Source: Paraburkholderia ginsengisoli NBRC 100965
Lineage (GTDB): Bacteria; Pseudomonadota; Gammaproteobacteria; Burkholderiales; Burkholderiaceae
DNA: 64,000 nucleotides
NCBI RefSeq assembly: GCF_000739735.1
Contig: NZ_BBJF01000011.1
Span: 1-64,000 of the forward strand
Direction: 5' to 3'
Part shown: in pieces, positions 45,627 to 54,305 of the stretch
How the letters are laid out: each line of letters starts with the position of its first letter
Position numbering within the stretch: the stretch's first letter is position 1
The notes under the pieces: generated by a model
What the model was told of the DNA's origin: nothing
The model's input: only the letters and a program-made list of their open reading frames with translations
The model's database searches: none
Made by a program: the position numbers and the translations under genes

Positions 45627-46178
45627 ATGTTGAACCGCCACCACTCCACGGCGGCCTCGACCGCAGCGCCGGCTGCCGGACGTCTGCGCCGCGCGGCGCT
45701 GGTCTGCCTGAGCGCGTTGGCGCTGGCCGGCTGCGCGCAGCCCTGGCAGCAATACCAGCAAGGCGCGGACGAATCCACGATCGTCGCGCGCCTCGGGCCG
45801 CCGCGCGAAGTCTACGACCTGCCCAACGGCGGCCGGCGTTTGATGTGGCCGACCCAGCCGATGGGCGAAACCACCACCGCCGCCGATATCGACGCAGCCG
45901 GCAAGATCGTCACCGTGCGGCAGGTGCTGCAACCCAACGAGTTCTATCGCGCCGAAATCGGCAAATGGACCAAGAGCGACGTGCTGGTGAATTTCGGCCG
46001 CCCGGTCGAAACCGCGTACTTCCCGCTGATGAAGCGCGAAGTCTGGACCTACCGCTACCTGGAAGACAACGTCTGGTACATGATGTACAGCTTCTATTTC
46101 GACGAACAGGGCATCGTGCGGCTCACGCAGAAAACACCTGACCCGTTACACGATCCGGATCGCCGTTCGTTGTTCTGA
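45627..46178 (+). CDS. Lipoprotein with BamE/SmpA-like repeats
   Basis: A 183-residue outer-membrane or periplasmic lipoprotein. The lipobox is LALAGC, about 37 residues in (after RLRRAALVCLSALALA). The mature part has two BamE-like segments, STIVARLGPPREVYDLPNGG and DVLVNFGRPVETAYFP, each followed by a W-containing strand (RLMWPTQP, EVWTYRYLE). CGGAGGAACCC precedes the ATG; an upstream ATG at 45588 is possible. It is not BamE itself by length. It ends at a terminator shared with leuA. Confidence 0.85.
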   Translation: MLNRHHSTAASTAAPAAGRLRRAALVCLSALALAGCAQPWQQYQQGADESTIVARLGPPREVYDLPNGGRRLMWPTQPMGETTTAADIDAAGKIVTVRQVLQPNEFYRAEIGKWTKSDVLVNFGRPVETAYFPLMKREVWTYRYLEDNVWYMMYSFYFDEQGIVRLTQKTPDPLHDPDRRSLF

Positions 46179-46204
46179 GCGTGCGCCCGAACGCGCGGCA
46201 AAAC

Positions 46205-46239
46205 AAAAGCCCCGTGCCTGCAAAGACACGGGGCTTTTT
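46205..46239. terminator. Bidirectional terminator between the lipoprotein gene and leuA
   Basis: The stem GCCCCGTG/CACGGGGC with a ten-base loop is flanked by AAAA on the left and TTTTT on the right, between two convergent genes. Confidence 0.9.
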
Positions 46240-46292
46240 CGTTTTCGCAACCCACGCTCACGCGCTCACCTTCAAAGCGCGTTAAGCCCGCA

Positions 46293-47840
46293 TCACTCCG
46301 AGCGCTGCGGATTGAGCTTGTCGGCGTTCGAAAACAGCTTGTTCAGCGCCGAGATATAAGCCTTCGCGGAAGCCGCGACGATATCCGGATCGGTGCCCAC
46401 GCCATTGACGATGCGCCCGCTCTTCGACAGCCGCACGGTCACCTCGCCCTGCGCCTGTGTGCCGGTCGTGATCGCGTTGACCGAGTACAACAGCAGCTCC
46501 GAACCGCTGCCCACTTCGGTTTCGATCGCGTTGAGCGTCGCGTCGACCGGGCCGTTGCCGCGCGCTTCGCCGGTGATTTCCTTGCCTTCCACCGAGAACA
46601 CGACCTTCGCGTGCGGCTGCTCGCCGGTCTCCGAATGCTGCGACAGCGCGACGAATTTGTAGTGCTCCCGCTCCTGCGCTTCAGCCGATTCCTCGGTGAC
46701 GATCGCGATGATGTCCTCGTCGAAGATCTCGGACTTGCGGTCGGCCAGTTCCTTGAAGCGCGCGAACGCGGTGTTCAGTTCCGCTTCGCTGTCGAGCGCG
46801 ATGCCGAGTTCCTGCAAGCGCTGCTTGAACGCATTGCGGCCCGACAACTTGCCGAGCACGATCTTGTTCGCGCTCCAGCCCACGTCTTCGGCGCGCATGA
46901 TTTCGTAGGTGTCACGGGCCTTCAGCACGCCGTCCTGATGGATGCCCGACGCATGCGCGAACGCATTCGCGCCGACCACCGCCTTGTTCGGCTGCACGAC
47001 GAAACCGGTGATCTGCGACACCAGCTTCGACGCCGGCACGATCTGCGTCGTGTCGAGCCCGATATCCAGCCCGAAGTAATCCTTGCGGGTCTTCACCGCC
47101 ATCACGATTTCTTCGAGCGACGTGTTGCCCGCGCGCTCGCCGAGACCGTTGATCGTGCACTCGACCTGACGCGCGCCGCCGATCTGCACACCGGCCAGCG
47201 AGTTCGCCACCGCCATGCCCAGGTCGTTATGGCAATGCACCGAGAACACCGCCTTGTGCGAGTTCGGAATGCGTTCGCGCAGCGTCTTCACGAGCTGGCC
47301 GTACAGTTCCGGCACGCCATAGCCGACCGTGTCCGCGATGTTGATCGTGGTCGCGCCTTCGGCGATCACCGCTTCGAGCACGCGACACAGGAACTCCATG
47401 TCCGAGCGACTGCCGTCTTCCGGCGAGAACTCGACGTCGTCCGTGAACTTGCGCGCGAAACGCACCGCCAGCTTCGCCTGCTCGAACACCTGGTCCGGCG
47501 TCATGCGCAGCTTCTTTTCCATGTGCAGCGGCGACGTCGCAATGAACGTGTGGATGCGGAAATGATCGGCCGGCTTGAGCGCATCGGCGGCGCGCTGGAT
47601 GTCCTTGTCGTTCGCGCGGGCGAGCGAACAGATCGTGCTGTCCTTGATCAGCCCCGCGATCGTTTGAATCGCGTCGAAGTCGCCATTCGAGCTTGCCGCG
47701 AAGCCGGCTTCGATCACGTCCACCTTCATCCGTTCGAGTTGCTTGGCGATACGGATTTTTTCTTCCTTCGTCATCGACGCGCCGGGCGATTGCTCACCGT
47801 CGCGCAACGTGGTGTCGAATATGATCAGTTTGTCGGACAT
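46293..47840 (-). CDS. leuA: 2-isopropylmalate synthase
   Basis: A 515-residue enzyme that condenses acetyl-CoA with 2-oxoisovalerate in the first step of leucine synthesis. LIIFDTTLRDGEQSPG holds the metal Asp and Arg, SVHCHNDLGMAVANS the two metal His, and GERAGNTSLEE follows. The C-terminal LeuA dimer regulatory domain (about 390-515), where leucine binds, is present. The start at 47840 follows GGAG in CGAGGAGCCTCG. It is the most downstream gene of the ilv-psd-pss-leuA series but has its own promoter at 48039-48067. Confidence 0.96.
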   Translation of the reverse strand: MSDKLIIFDTTLRDGEQSPGASMTKEEKIRIAKQLERMKVDVIEAGFAASSNGDFDAIQTIAGLIKDSTICSLARANDKDIQRAADALKPADHFRIHTFIATSPLHMEKKLRMTPDQVFEQAKLAVRFARKFTDDVEFSPEDGSRSDMEFLCRVLEAVIAEGATTINIADTVGYGVPELYGQLVKTLRERIPNSHKAVFSVHCHNDLGMAVANSLAGVQIGGARQVECTINGLGERAGNTSLEEIVMAVKTRKDYFGLDIGLDTTQIVPASKLVSQITGFVVQPNKAVVGANAFAHASGIHQDGVLKARDTYEIMRAEDVGWSANKIVLGKLSGRNAFKQRLQELGIALDSEAELNTAFARFKELADRKSEIFDEDIIAIVTEESAEAQEREHYKFVALSQHSETGEQPHAKVVFSVEGKEITGEARGNGPVDATLNAIETEVGSGSELLLYSVNAITTGTQAQGEVTVRLSKSGRIVNGVGTDPDIVAASAKAYISALNKLFSNADKLNPQRSE

Positions 47841-48038
47841 ATCGAGGCTCCTCGGGAGTCGTTCAGATGTGGGGATTGGGTATTGGAGTTCGGGTGTTTG
47901 CGCCACCGCTGGCGACGCTCGACCGCGAACGAGGCAGGCGGAGGGCAAAACGATCGGCGGCGATTGGCGTGGCCGTTGCGCCGCTTGTCGAGGCTCGCAT
48001 CGCGGCTCGGAAGCGAACGTGAACGCAGTGATCCGACG

Positions 48039-48067
48039 ACTATAGCGGCATTCCCGCCACCACGCAA
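48039..48067 (-). promoter_or_regulatory. Probable sigma70 promoter of leuA
   Basis: On the minus strand, -35 TTGCGT (48062-48067) and -10 TATAGT (48039-48044) are separated by 17 bases. The predicted message would start near 48032, leaving a leader of about 190 bases before leuA. Confidence 0.55.
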
Positions 48068-48112
48068 TTAGCGTCGGACCTGCCGTCGACGCGCCGCCGG
48101 AGGGGCTTGCGC

Positions 48113-48146
48113 AAAAGAAAACGGCAGCCCGAAGGCCGCCGCTTTT
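48113..48146 (-). terminator. Terminator-like hairpin after pssA
   Basis: CGGCAGCC pairs with GGCCGCCG with one mismatch around CGAA, flanked by AAAAGAAAA and TTTTT. It lies about 33 bases past the pssA stop and would separate pssA from leuA. Confidence 0.7.
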
Positions 48147-48179
48147 TCATGTTGCCATCGGGACGAAACCCGCGCGCCG

Positions 48180-49049
48180 CTATCTGTCGTGCGCCACCGA
48201 ACGGGCCGGATTCGCCCTGCCCCGCAACGCCTGATAGCCCCAGAACACGTAGCCGGACAGACCGTACAACACGAACAGGCCGAACAGCATCAACGGCGGA
48301 TCGGACGACACCAGCACGAACGCGACCACCACCAGCAGGATCACGCCGAACGGCACGCGATGCCGCACGTCGAGCGCCTTGCCGCTGTAGAACGGCGCAT
48401 TCGACACCATCGTCACGCCCGCATAAATGGTCAGCACGAACGCGACCCATGGCAGCCAGACCAGCTTGAGCGGCACGCGGTTGTCGGTGGCGAGCCACAC
48501 GAAGCCGGCGATCAGTGCCGCCGCAGCCGGGCTCGGCATGCCCTGGAAGAAGCGCTTGTCGACCACGCCGATGTTCGTGTTGAAGCGCGCGAGCCGCAAC
48601 GCCGCGCCCGAGCAGTAGACGAACGCCGCAAGCCAGCCCCAACGGCCGAGGTCCTTCAGAATCCACTCGTACATCACGAGCGCGGGCGCAACGCCGAACG
48701 ACACCATGTCCGACAGGCTGTCGAACTGCTCGCCGAACGCGCTTTGCGTATGCGTCATGCGTGCGACCCGGCCGTCCATGCCGTCGAGCACCATCGCCAC
48801 GAAGATCGCGATGGCCGCGATTTCGAAGCGCACGTTCATCGCCTGCACGACGGCGAAGAAACCGCAGAACAGCGCCGCCGTGGTGAAGGCGTTCGGCAGC
48901 AGATAGATGCCGCGCTTTCTCAGGAACTGCTGACGCTGCGCGCGCCGGCTCTCGACGACCGGCGAGTCCGCCACGATCGGCTTGTTGCGGCGAAACGGTC
49001 GCGGCAGCGGTCCGCTGTTACGGGGTCGACGCGGTTTGAATGCGGCCAT
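48180..49049 (-). CDS. pssA: CDP-diacylglycerol-serine O-phosphatidyltransferase
   Basis: A 289-residue membrane enzyme that makes phosphatidylserine from CDP-diacylglycerol and serine. The CDP-alcohol phosphotransferase motif is LDGMDGRVARMT...QSAFGEQFDSLSD, with its Asp residues binding metal, in the cytosolic face of about seven to eight helices. An N-terminal basic segment of about 50 residues precedes the first helix. It follows psd by 23 bases, so the two steps to phosphatidylethanolamine are in one unit. Confidence 0.94.
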   Translation of the reverse strand: MAAFKPRRPRNSGPLPRPFRRNKPIVADSPVVESRRAQRQQFLRKRGIYLLPNAFTTAALFCGFFAVVQAMNVRFEIAAIAIFVAMVLDGMDGRVARMTHTQSAFGEQFDSLSDMVSFGVAPALVMYEWILKDLGRWGWLAAFVYCSGAALRLARFNTNIGVVDKRFFQGMPSPAAAALIAGFVWLATDNRVPLKLVWLPWVAFVLTIYAGVTMVSNAPFYSGKALDVRHRVPFGVILLVVVAFVLVSSDPPLMLFGLFVLYGLSGYVFWGYQALRGRANPARSVAHDR

Positions 49050-49072
49050 TCGGAAGCCTCCTATGTGCCGCT

Positions 49073-49711
49073 TTAGAGTTCAGCGAGGATCGTGGACGAC
49101 GCGGACACCTTCTCGCCGATCGACACACGCGGACGGCTGCCCACCGGCAGATACACGTCGACGCGCGAGCCGAAGCGGATGAACCCATAACGCTGGCCAC
49201 GGGTGAGCGGCTCGCCTGCACGTACATAGCAAAGAATGCGCCGCGCGATCAAACCGGCGATCTGCACCGACGTCACCGTCTGGCCGCCAGCCATTTCGAT
49301 CACCACCGCATTGCGCTCGTTTTCCGTCGACGCCTTGTCCACCGCGGCATTCAGATACGCGCCAGGGAAGTATTCGACCTTGGAGATCGCGCCATCCACC
49401 GGCGAACGTTGCGAGTGGACGTTGAAGACGTTCATGAACACGCTGATCTTCAGCGCTTCACGGTTCGCGTACGGATCGTGAGCGGTTTCGACTGCGACGA
49501 TGCGGCCATCGGCCGGGCACAGCACGGCGTTTGCCTGCGTGGGAATCGGGCGGGCAGGATCGCGGAAGAACTGCACGATGAAGATCAGGATCAGCCAGAA
49601 CAGCCATGCAATGCCGAACCCCGCGAAGGCATGAACCAGTAGTGCAACGACGGCCGCGATGGCGATGAACGGCCAGCCTTCTCGCGCGATGATCGGATGT
49701 GGGTAATTCAT
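49073..49711 (-). CDS. psd: Phosphatidylserine decarboxylase, short form
   Basis: A 212-residue pyruvoyl enzyme of the short (archaetidylserine decarboxylase-like) class that makes phosphatidylethanolamine. An N-terminal hydrophobic pair (WPFIAIAAVVALLVHAF, WLFWLILIFIVQFF) anchors it, followed by CPADGRIV and VFMNVFNVHSQRSPVDG with the conserved His. The self-cleavage site is the GS in RFGSRVDVYLP near residue 180, where the Ser becomes the pyruvoyl group. It lies just upstream of pssA and after ilvC. Confidence 0.95.
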   Translation of the reverse strand: MNYPHPIIAREGWPFIAIAAVVALLVHAFAGFGIAWLFWLILIFIVQFFRDPARPIPTQANAVLCPADGRIVAVETAHDPYANREALKISVFMNVFNVHSQRSPVDGAISKVEYFPGAYLNAAVDKASTENERNAVVIEMAGGQTVTSVQIAGLIARRILCYVRAGEPLTRGQRYGFIRFGSRVDVYLPVGSRPRVSIGEKVSASSTILAEL

Positions 49712-49748
49712 GGATGGCTTCTGTGTTTTTGTAAAACCGTAGGATAGC

Positions 49749-49787
49749 AAAAGCCGCCCAGGGTTCAGCACCCTTGGACGGCTTTTT
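49749..49787 (-). terminator. Intrinsic terminator after ilvC
   Basis: The stem AGCCGCCCAGGGT/ACCCTTGGACGGCT (a few mismatches) with A-rich and TTTTT flanks lies between the ilvC stop and psd. It suggests that ilvBNC can be transcribed separately from psd-pssA. Confidence 0.8.
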
Positions 49788-49852
49788 GATTTGCCCGGCT
49801 GTCGCGGCACTGCATCAGCGGCACCGCGCACCGGACTCAAGCAGTCAATCGC

Positions 49853-50869
49853 TTAGTTCTTCGACTGGTCGACCAGCTTGTTCTTCGCGATCCACGGCAT
49901 CATCGCGCGCAGCTTCGAACCGACCTGTTCGATCTGGTGCTCGGCCGTCAGACGGCGGCGCGATTGCAGCGTCGGTGCGCCAGCCTTGTTTTCGATGATG
50001 AAGCTCTTCGCGTACTCACCCGTCTGAATGTCGGTCAGCACGGCCTTCATCGCCTTCTTCGTTTCAGCCGTCACGATACGCGGACCCGTCACGTACTCGC
50101 CGTATTCGGCGTTGTTCGAGATCGAGTAGTTCATGTTCGCGATGCCGCCTTCGTAGATCAGGTCGACGATCAGCTTCAGTTCGTGCAGGCATTCGAAGTA
50201 AGCCATTTCCGGCGCGTAGCCTGCTTCCACGAGCGTTTCGAAGCCGGCCTTGATCAGGTCGACCGTACCGCCGCACAGAACAGCCTGTTCGCCGAACAGG
50301 TCGGTTTCCGTTTCTTCGCGGAAGTTCGTTTCGATGATGCCGGCACGGCCGCCGCCGTTCGCCGCTGCGTACGACAGAGCGATGTCACGCGCTGCGCCCG
50401 ACTTGTCTTGCGCAACTGCGATCAGGTGGGGCACGCCGCCGCCTTGCGAGTACGTGCCGCGAACCGTGTGGCCCGGCGCCTTCGGCGCGATCATGATCAC
50501 GTCGAGGTCGGCACGCGGAATCACTTGACCGTAGTGAACGTTGAAGCCGTGCGCGAATGCCAGCGCTGCGCCTTGCTTGGCGTTGCCGTGCACTTCCTTC
50601 GCATAGACTTCGGCGATCTGCTCGTCCGGCAGCAGCATCATGACGACGTCCGCGCCCTTGACGGCTTCCGCCACTTCCTTGACTTGCAGGCCGGCGTTCT
50701 CAGCCTTGCTCCACGATGCGCCGCCCTTACGCAGACCGACCGTGATGTTCACGCCGCTTTCCTTCAGGTTCAGCGCGTGCGCATGGCCTTGCGAGCCATA
50801 GCCGATGATGGTGACTTGCTTGCCCTTGATGAGGGAGAGGTCGGCGTCCTTGTCGTAGAAAACTTTCAT
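49853..50869 (-). CDS. ilvC: Ketol-acid reductoisomerase, class I
   Basis: A 338-residue NADPH-dependent enzyme that converts acetolactate or acetohydroxybutyrate in valine and isoleucine synthesis. KQVTIIGYGSQGHAHALNL is the Rossmann motif. The C-terminal helical domain has DLFGEQAVLCGG with the Mg2+-binding Asp and Glu, and YFECLHELKLIVDLIYEGG. The length identifies the short class I form. It lies third in ilvB-ilvN-ilvC, 142 bases after ilvN. Confidence 0.97.
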   Translation of the reverse strand: MKVFYDKDADLSLIKGKQVTIIGYGSQGHAHALNLKESGVNITVGLRKGGASWSKAENAGLQVKEVAEAVKGADVVMMLLPDEQIAEVYAKEVHGNAKQGAALAFAHGFNVHYGQVIPRADLDVIMIAPKAPGHTVRGTYSQGGGVPHLIAVAQDKSGAARDIALSYAAANGGGRAGIIETNFREETETDLFGEQAVLCGGTVDLIKAGFETLVEAGYAPEMAYFECLHELKLIVDLIYEGGIANMNYSISNNAEYGEYVTGPRIVTAETKKAMKAVLTDIQTGEYAKSFIIENKAGAPTLQSRRRLTAEHQIEQVGSKLRAMMPWIAKNKLVDQSKN

Positions 50870-51011
50870 GTCGGTTCCTTGGCTAAATTCGATGATTCAG
50901 TGAAATTCAAATAGTGCGAATAGTGTGTTGCTGGCCGGGTTCGTGATGCGCTGTCCGGCCTTTGATCGAGACGTCGAGTCGCGACGCATCAGCGCCGCGA
51001 GGCGCCGCGCG

Positions 51012-51503
51012 TCAAACCTTCAGAATGCGCTCGCCGCGGCCGATGCCCGAACTGCCCGTGCGGACCGTTTCGAGAATCGCCGTCGAGTCGAGCCCTTCGA
51101 TGAAAGCGTCGAGCTTGTCGGCCGCCCCCGTCAGTTCGATCGTGTAGGTCTTTTCAGTGACGTCGATGATGCGGCCGCGGAAAATATCCGACATCCGCTT
51201 CATTTCCTCACGTTCCTTGCCGACCGCCCTCACCTTGATCAACATCAGCTCGCGCTCGATGTGGGCGCCCTCGGTAAGGTCGACCACTTTCACCACCTCG
51301 ATCAGGCGGTTCAGATGCTTCGTGATCTGTTCGATCACGTCGTCCGAGCCAATGGAGACGATGGTCATGCGCGACAGCGAACGGTCTTCGGTCGGAGCCA
51401 CCGTCAAAGTTTCAATGTTGTAGCCGCGTGCCGAGAAGAGACCAACCACGCGTGATAACGCGCCGGGTTCGTTTTCCAGCAGGACGGAAATGATGTGTCT
51501 CAT
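51012..51503 (-). CDS. ilvN: Acetolactate synthase small subunit
   Basis: A 163-residue regulatory subunit. An N-terminal ACT domain begins MRHIISVLLENEPGALSRVVGLFSARGYNIETL, where valine binds for feedback inhibition. The C-terminal ALS small subunit domain contains IVDVTEKTY-type residues (RGRIIDVTEKTYTIELTG). It activates the large subunit encoded 112 bases upstream. The length is that of IlvH/IlvN-type proteins. Confidence 0.96.
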   Translation of the reverse strand: MRHIISVLLENEPGALSRVVGLFSARGYNIETLTVAPTEDRSLSRMTIVSIGSDDVIEQITKHLNRLIEVVKVVDLTEGAHIERELMLIKVRAVGKEREEMKRMSDIFRGRIIDVTEKTYTIELTGAADKLDAFIEGLDSTAILETVRTGSSGIGRGERILKV

Positions 51504-51615
51504 GATTCGCTTCTTCCAGATGTTTGTCGATTGTCTGCGAGCCGCCATGCGCCGCTTCGTCCGCGCTCGCCTTTCGTGAAGGCGTGCATGACGAAGCCAG
51601 CGTCAGAAACGGTCG

Positions 51616-53379
51616 TTATAGATCTTCCGAACCCATGAGCATCTCGGTGATGCCCTTGCCGGCCTGAACCATCGGCCAGACGTTTTCGGTCGGATCGGTC
51701 TGGAAATCGAGAAACACGGTGCGATCTTTCAGGCGCAGCGCTTCCTTCAACGCCGGCTCGACATCGGCCGTGCGTTCGATACGCATGCCGACATGGCCGT
51801 ATGCTTCAGCGAGCTTCACGAAGTCAGGCAGCGCATCCATGTACGAATGCGAATAGCGCTTGCTGTATTCGATCTGCTGCCACTGGCGCACCATGCCCAG
51901 ATAGCGGTTGTTCAGCGAAATGATCTTCACAGGCGTTTCGTACTGCTTGCAGGTCGACAACTCCTGGATGCACATCTGGATCGAGCCTTCGCCCGTGATG
52001 CAGAGCACGTCGTCGTCCGGGTGCGCCATCTTCACGCCCATCGCGGCCGGCAGGCCGAAGCCCATCGTGCCGAGACCACCGGAGTTGATCCAGCGGCGCG
52101 GCTTGTTGAAGCGATAGAACTGCGCGGCCCACATCTGGTGCTGGCCGACGTCGGAACACACGAACGCATTGCCGTCGGTCAGTTCCCACGCCTTTTCCAC
52201 CACGTACTGCGGCTTGATGATGTCGCTCTTGCGGTCGAACTTCAGGCAGTCTTTCGCGCGCCAGGCTTCGATGTCCTTCCACCAGTCGGCAAGCGCCGCG
52301 GTGTCCGGGCCATGTTCGGCCGTCTGCAACTGCTCGATCAGTTCTTTCAGCACTTCCTTCACGTCGCCGACGATCGGAATGTCGACCTTGACGCGCTTGG
52401 AAATGGACGAAGGATCGATGTCGATATGGATGATCTTGCGCGGACGCGATGCGAAGTGCGCCGGGTCGCCGATCACGCGGTCGTCGAAGCGCGCGCCGAT
52501 CGCGATCAGCACGTCGCAGTGCTGCATCGCCATGTTGGCTTCGTACGTGCCGTGCATGCCGAGCATGCCGAGGAATTTCTTGTCGCTCGCGCGGTAGCCG
52601 CCCAGACCCATCAACGTGTTGGTGATCGGGTAGCCGAGCAGATCGGCGAACTGGTTCAGCTCACGCGATGCATCCGCGAGAATGATGCCGCCGCCGGTGT
52701 AGATGTACGGGCGCTTCGCCGACAGCAACAGCGAGACCGCCTTGCGGATCTGGCCGGAGTGGCCCTTCGTGACCGGGTTGTACGAACGCAGCGAAACGCT
52801 TTTGATCGGCTCGTATTGACACGGCGCCTTCGACACGTCTTTCGGAATGTCGATCAGCACCGGGCCGGGACGGCCAGTACGGGCAATATAAAAGGCTTTT
52901 TTGACGGTGGCGGCGAGATCGCGCACGTCCTTCACGAGGAAGTTGTGCTTCACGCAAGGACGCGTGATACCGACCGTGTCGCACTCCTGGAATGCATCCT
53001 GGCCGATCGCGGCAGTCGGCACCTGGCCGCTGATCACGACCATCGGGATCGAATCCATGTACGCGGTGGCGATACCGGTCACCGCATTGGTGACACCGGG
53101 GCCGGAGGTCACGAGGCACACACCGACCTTGCCGGTGGAACGCGCATACGCGTCGGCGGCGTGGACCGCGGCCTGCTCGTGGCGCACGAGGACGTGCTGG
53201 AATTTGTCCTGCTTGTACAGCTCGTCGTAAATGTAGAGTACCGAGCCGCCGGGATAGCCCCAGATGAACTCGACGTCTTCGTCGGCCAGTGCCTTCATGA
53301 GCACGGTGGCGCCGATAGAGTCAGCTTCCTGATGGGGAGTCGTATCCGACGTGGAGAATTCCGCGCTGGGCATATTCAT
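51616..53379 (-). CDS. ilvB: Acetolactate synthase large subunit, biosynthetic
   Basis: A 587-residue thiamine diphosphate enzyme that makes acetolactate and acetohydroxybutyrate. WGYPGGSVLYIYDEL and VRHEQAAVHAADAYAR (with the cofactor Glu) open the Pyr domain. The ThDP/Mg2+ motif is GEGSIQMCIQELSTCKQYETP-like, starting ITGEGSIQ and ending with NNRYLGMVRQWQ. RFDDRVIGDP is the FAD-domain segment of AHAS. AAAGGTG lies before the ATG. It begins the ilvBNC operon; promoter at 53528-53556. Confidence 0.97.
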   Translation of the reverse strand: MNMPSAEFSTSDTTPHQEADSIGATVLMKALADEDVEFIWGYPGGSVLYIYDELYKQDKFQHVLVRHEQAAVHAADAYARSTGKVGVCLVTSGPGVTNAVTGIATAYMDSIPMVVISGQVPTAAIGQDAFQECDTVGITRPCVKHNFLVKDVRDLAATVKKAFYIARTGRPGPVLIDIPKDVSKAPCQYEPIKSVSLRSYNPVTKGHSGQIRKAVSLLLSAKRPYIYTGGGIILADASRELNQFADLLGYPITNTLMGLGGYRASDKKFLGMLGMHGTYEANMAMQHCDVLIAIGARFDDRVIGDPAHFASRPRKIIHIDIDPSSISKRVKVDIPIVGDVKEVLKELIEQLQTAEHGPDTAALADWWKDIEAWRAKDCLKFDRKSDIIKPQYVVEKAWELTDGNAFVCSDVGQHQMWAAQFYRFNKPRRWINSGGLGTMGFGLPAAMGVKMAHPDDDVLCITGEGSIQMCIQELSTCKQYETPVKIISLNNRYLGMVRQWQQIEYSKRYSHSYMDALPDFVKLAEAYGHVGMRIERTADVEPALKEALRLKDRTVFLDFQTDPTENVWPMVQAGKGITEMLMGSEDL

Positions 53380-53741
53380 TTATTCACCTTTCGAATTTTC
53401 GGCAAAAAATTGATCGGGTGCTCTCTGCCGGGCTTGTGGCTCGGGTTCAAGCGGCGCGTCCAGTTGACAGGTGAGCTTCTTGGGCCACACCTCAATTGAG
53501 ACAAGTCACTTATGTTGCGAACCAGCGACGATAGCGGCAGACGCGCGTTCGGTCAAGCAAATATTGCCTCGGCGTCCCGCCCCTCGATCTCGAATTGACC
53601 GGAATTAACCGAATCCTGTTATGTGGATGCAAGGTTGACCACGTTTCGCCCCGAGCGATGCAAAAGTTTGTTAGCATCCGCGAGCTTTACGACATTTTTC
53701 GACCGATTACGCGCACGCTCGCTGCGCCGACCCCCACACGG
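53380..53741. other. Divergent intergenic region between ilvB and the sigma factor gene, 362 bases
   Basis: On the minus strand it holds the ilvB promoter (53528-53556) and a leader of about 140 bases. No Ile/Leu/Val-rich leader peptide is evident. On the plus strand the upstream codons could extend the sigma factor from an ATG at 53658. A weak GGAATT near 53601 could belong to an ECF-type -35 but is not convincing. Confidence 0.55.
53528..53556 (-). promoter_or_regulatory. Probable sigma70 promoter of ilvBNC
   Basis: On the minus strand, -35 TTGACC (53551-53556) and -10 TATCGT (53528-53533) are 17 bases apart. The predicted leader is about 140 bases long. Confidence 0.6.
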
Positions 53742-54305
53742 ATGGCATCAGACAAGGAACTCGCCGACTTTCTGGCGGGCGTCGAAAGGCGCGCATTCAA
53801 GCAAACGGTCTACGCCGTGCGGGACGACGACGCCTCGCTGGACATCGTGCAGGACGCGATGATCAAGCTCGCCGAAAAATACGGCGATCGGCCGGCCGCC
53901 GAATTGCCGCTGCTGTTTCAGCGTATTCTGCAGAATGCGATGCACGACTATTTCCGTCGTGCCAAAGTACGCAATACGTGGGTTAGCCTGTTCTCGTCGT
54001 TCGGCAACGCCGACGACGATGAATTCGATCCGCTGGAAACCTTCGAGGCCCAGCAAGGCTCGGCCGGAGCCGAGAGCAACGAGCAAAAACTCGAGCGCGA
54101 ACAGGTCTTGCAGTTGATCGACGACGAGATCCAAAAGTTACCGGCACGTCAACGGGAGGCGTTTCTCATGCGTTATTGGGAAGATATGGATGTCGCCGAG
54201 ACTGCCGCCGCGATGGGCTGCTCCGAAGGCAGTGTGAAAACGCACTGCTCGCGGGCCACCCACACGCTGGCGCAAGCGCTCAAGGCCAAAGGAATCACGC
54301 TATGA
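53742..54305 (+). CDS. ECF RNA polymerase sigma factor
   Basis: A 187-residue sigma70-family factor. Region 2 (about 10-80) includes LDIVQDAMIKLAEKYGD and NAMHDYFRRAKVR; region 4 (about 130-180) has LPARQREAFLMRYWEDMDVAETAAAMGCSEGSVKTH, a helix-turn-helix for the -35. An acidic linker lies between (DDDEFDPLETFE). The start MASDKELADFL at 53742 fits close relatives as I recall them. An ATG at 53658 would add 28 residues. Its stop overlaps the DUF3619 gene (ATGA), so it is translationally coupled with that membrane protein. Confidence 0.88.
   Translation: MASDKELADFLAGVERRAFKQTVYAVRDDDASLDIVQDAMIKLAEKYGDRPAAELPLLFQRILQNAMHDYFRRAKVRNTWVSLFSSFGNADDDEFDPLETFEAQQGSAGAESNEQKLEREQVLQLIDDEIQKLPARQREAFLMRYWEDMDVAETAAAMGCSEGSVKTHCSRATHTLAQALKAKGITL

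Larger units (their letters stand above)
47841..48179 (-). other. pssA-leuA intergenic region of 339 bases with long leuA leader
   Basis: It contains the terminator after pssA (48113-48146), the leuA promoter (48039-48067) and a leader of about 190 bases. I looked for a leucine-rich leader peptide of the attenuator kind and saw none; a small open frame here is Arg/Pro/Ser-rich and unconvincing. Confidence 0.6.

Noticed and set aside
53380..53487. A 36-codon GTG-started frame ending TAA directly before the ilvB ATG, considered as an attenuator leader peptide
   Set aside because: It has few Ile, Leu or Val codons and no clear ribosome binding site, and I see no terminator/antiterminator pair, so classical attenuation is not supported.
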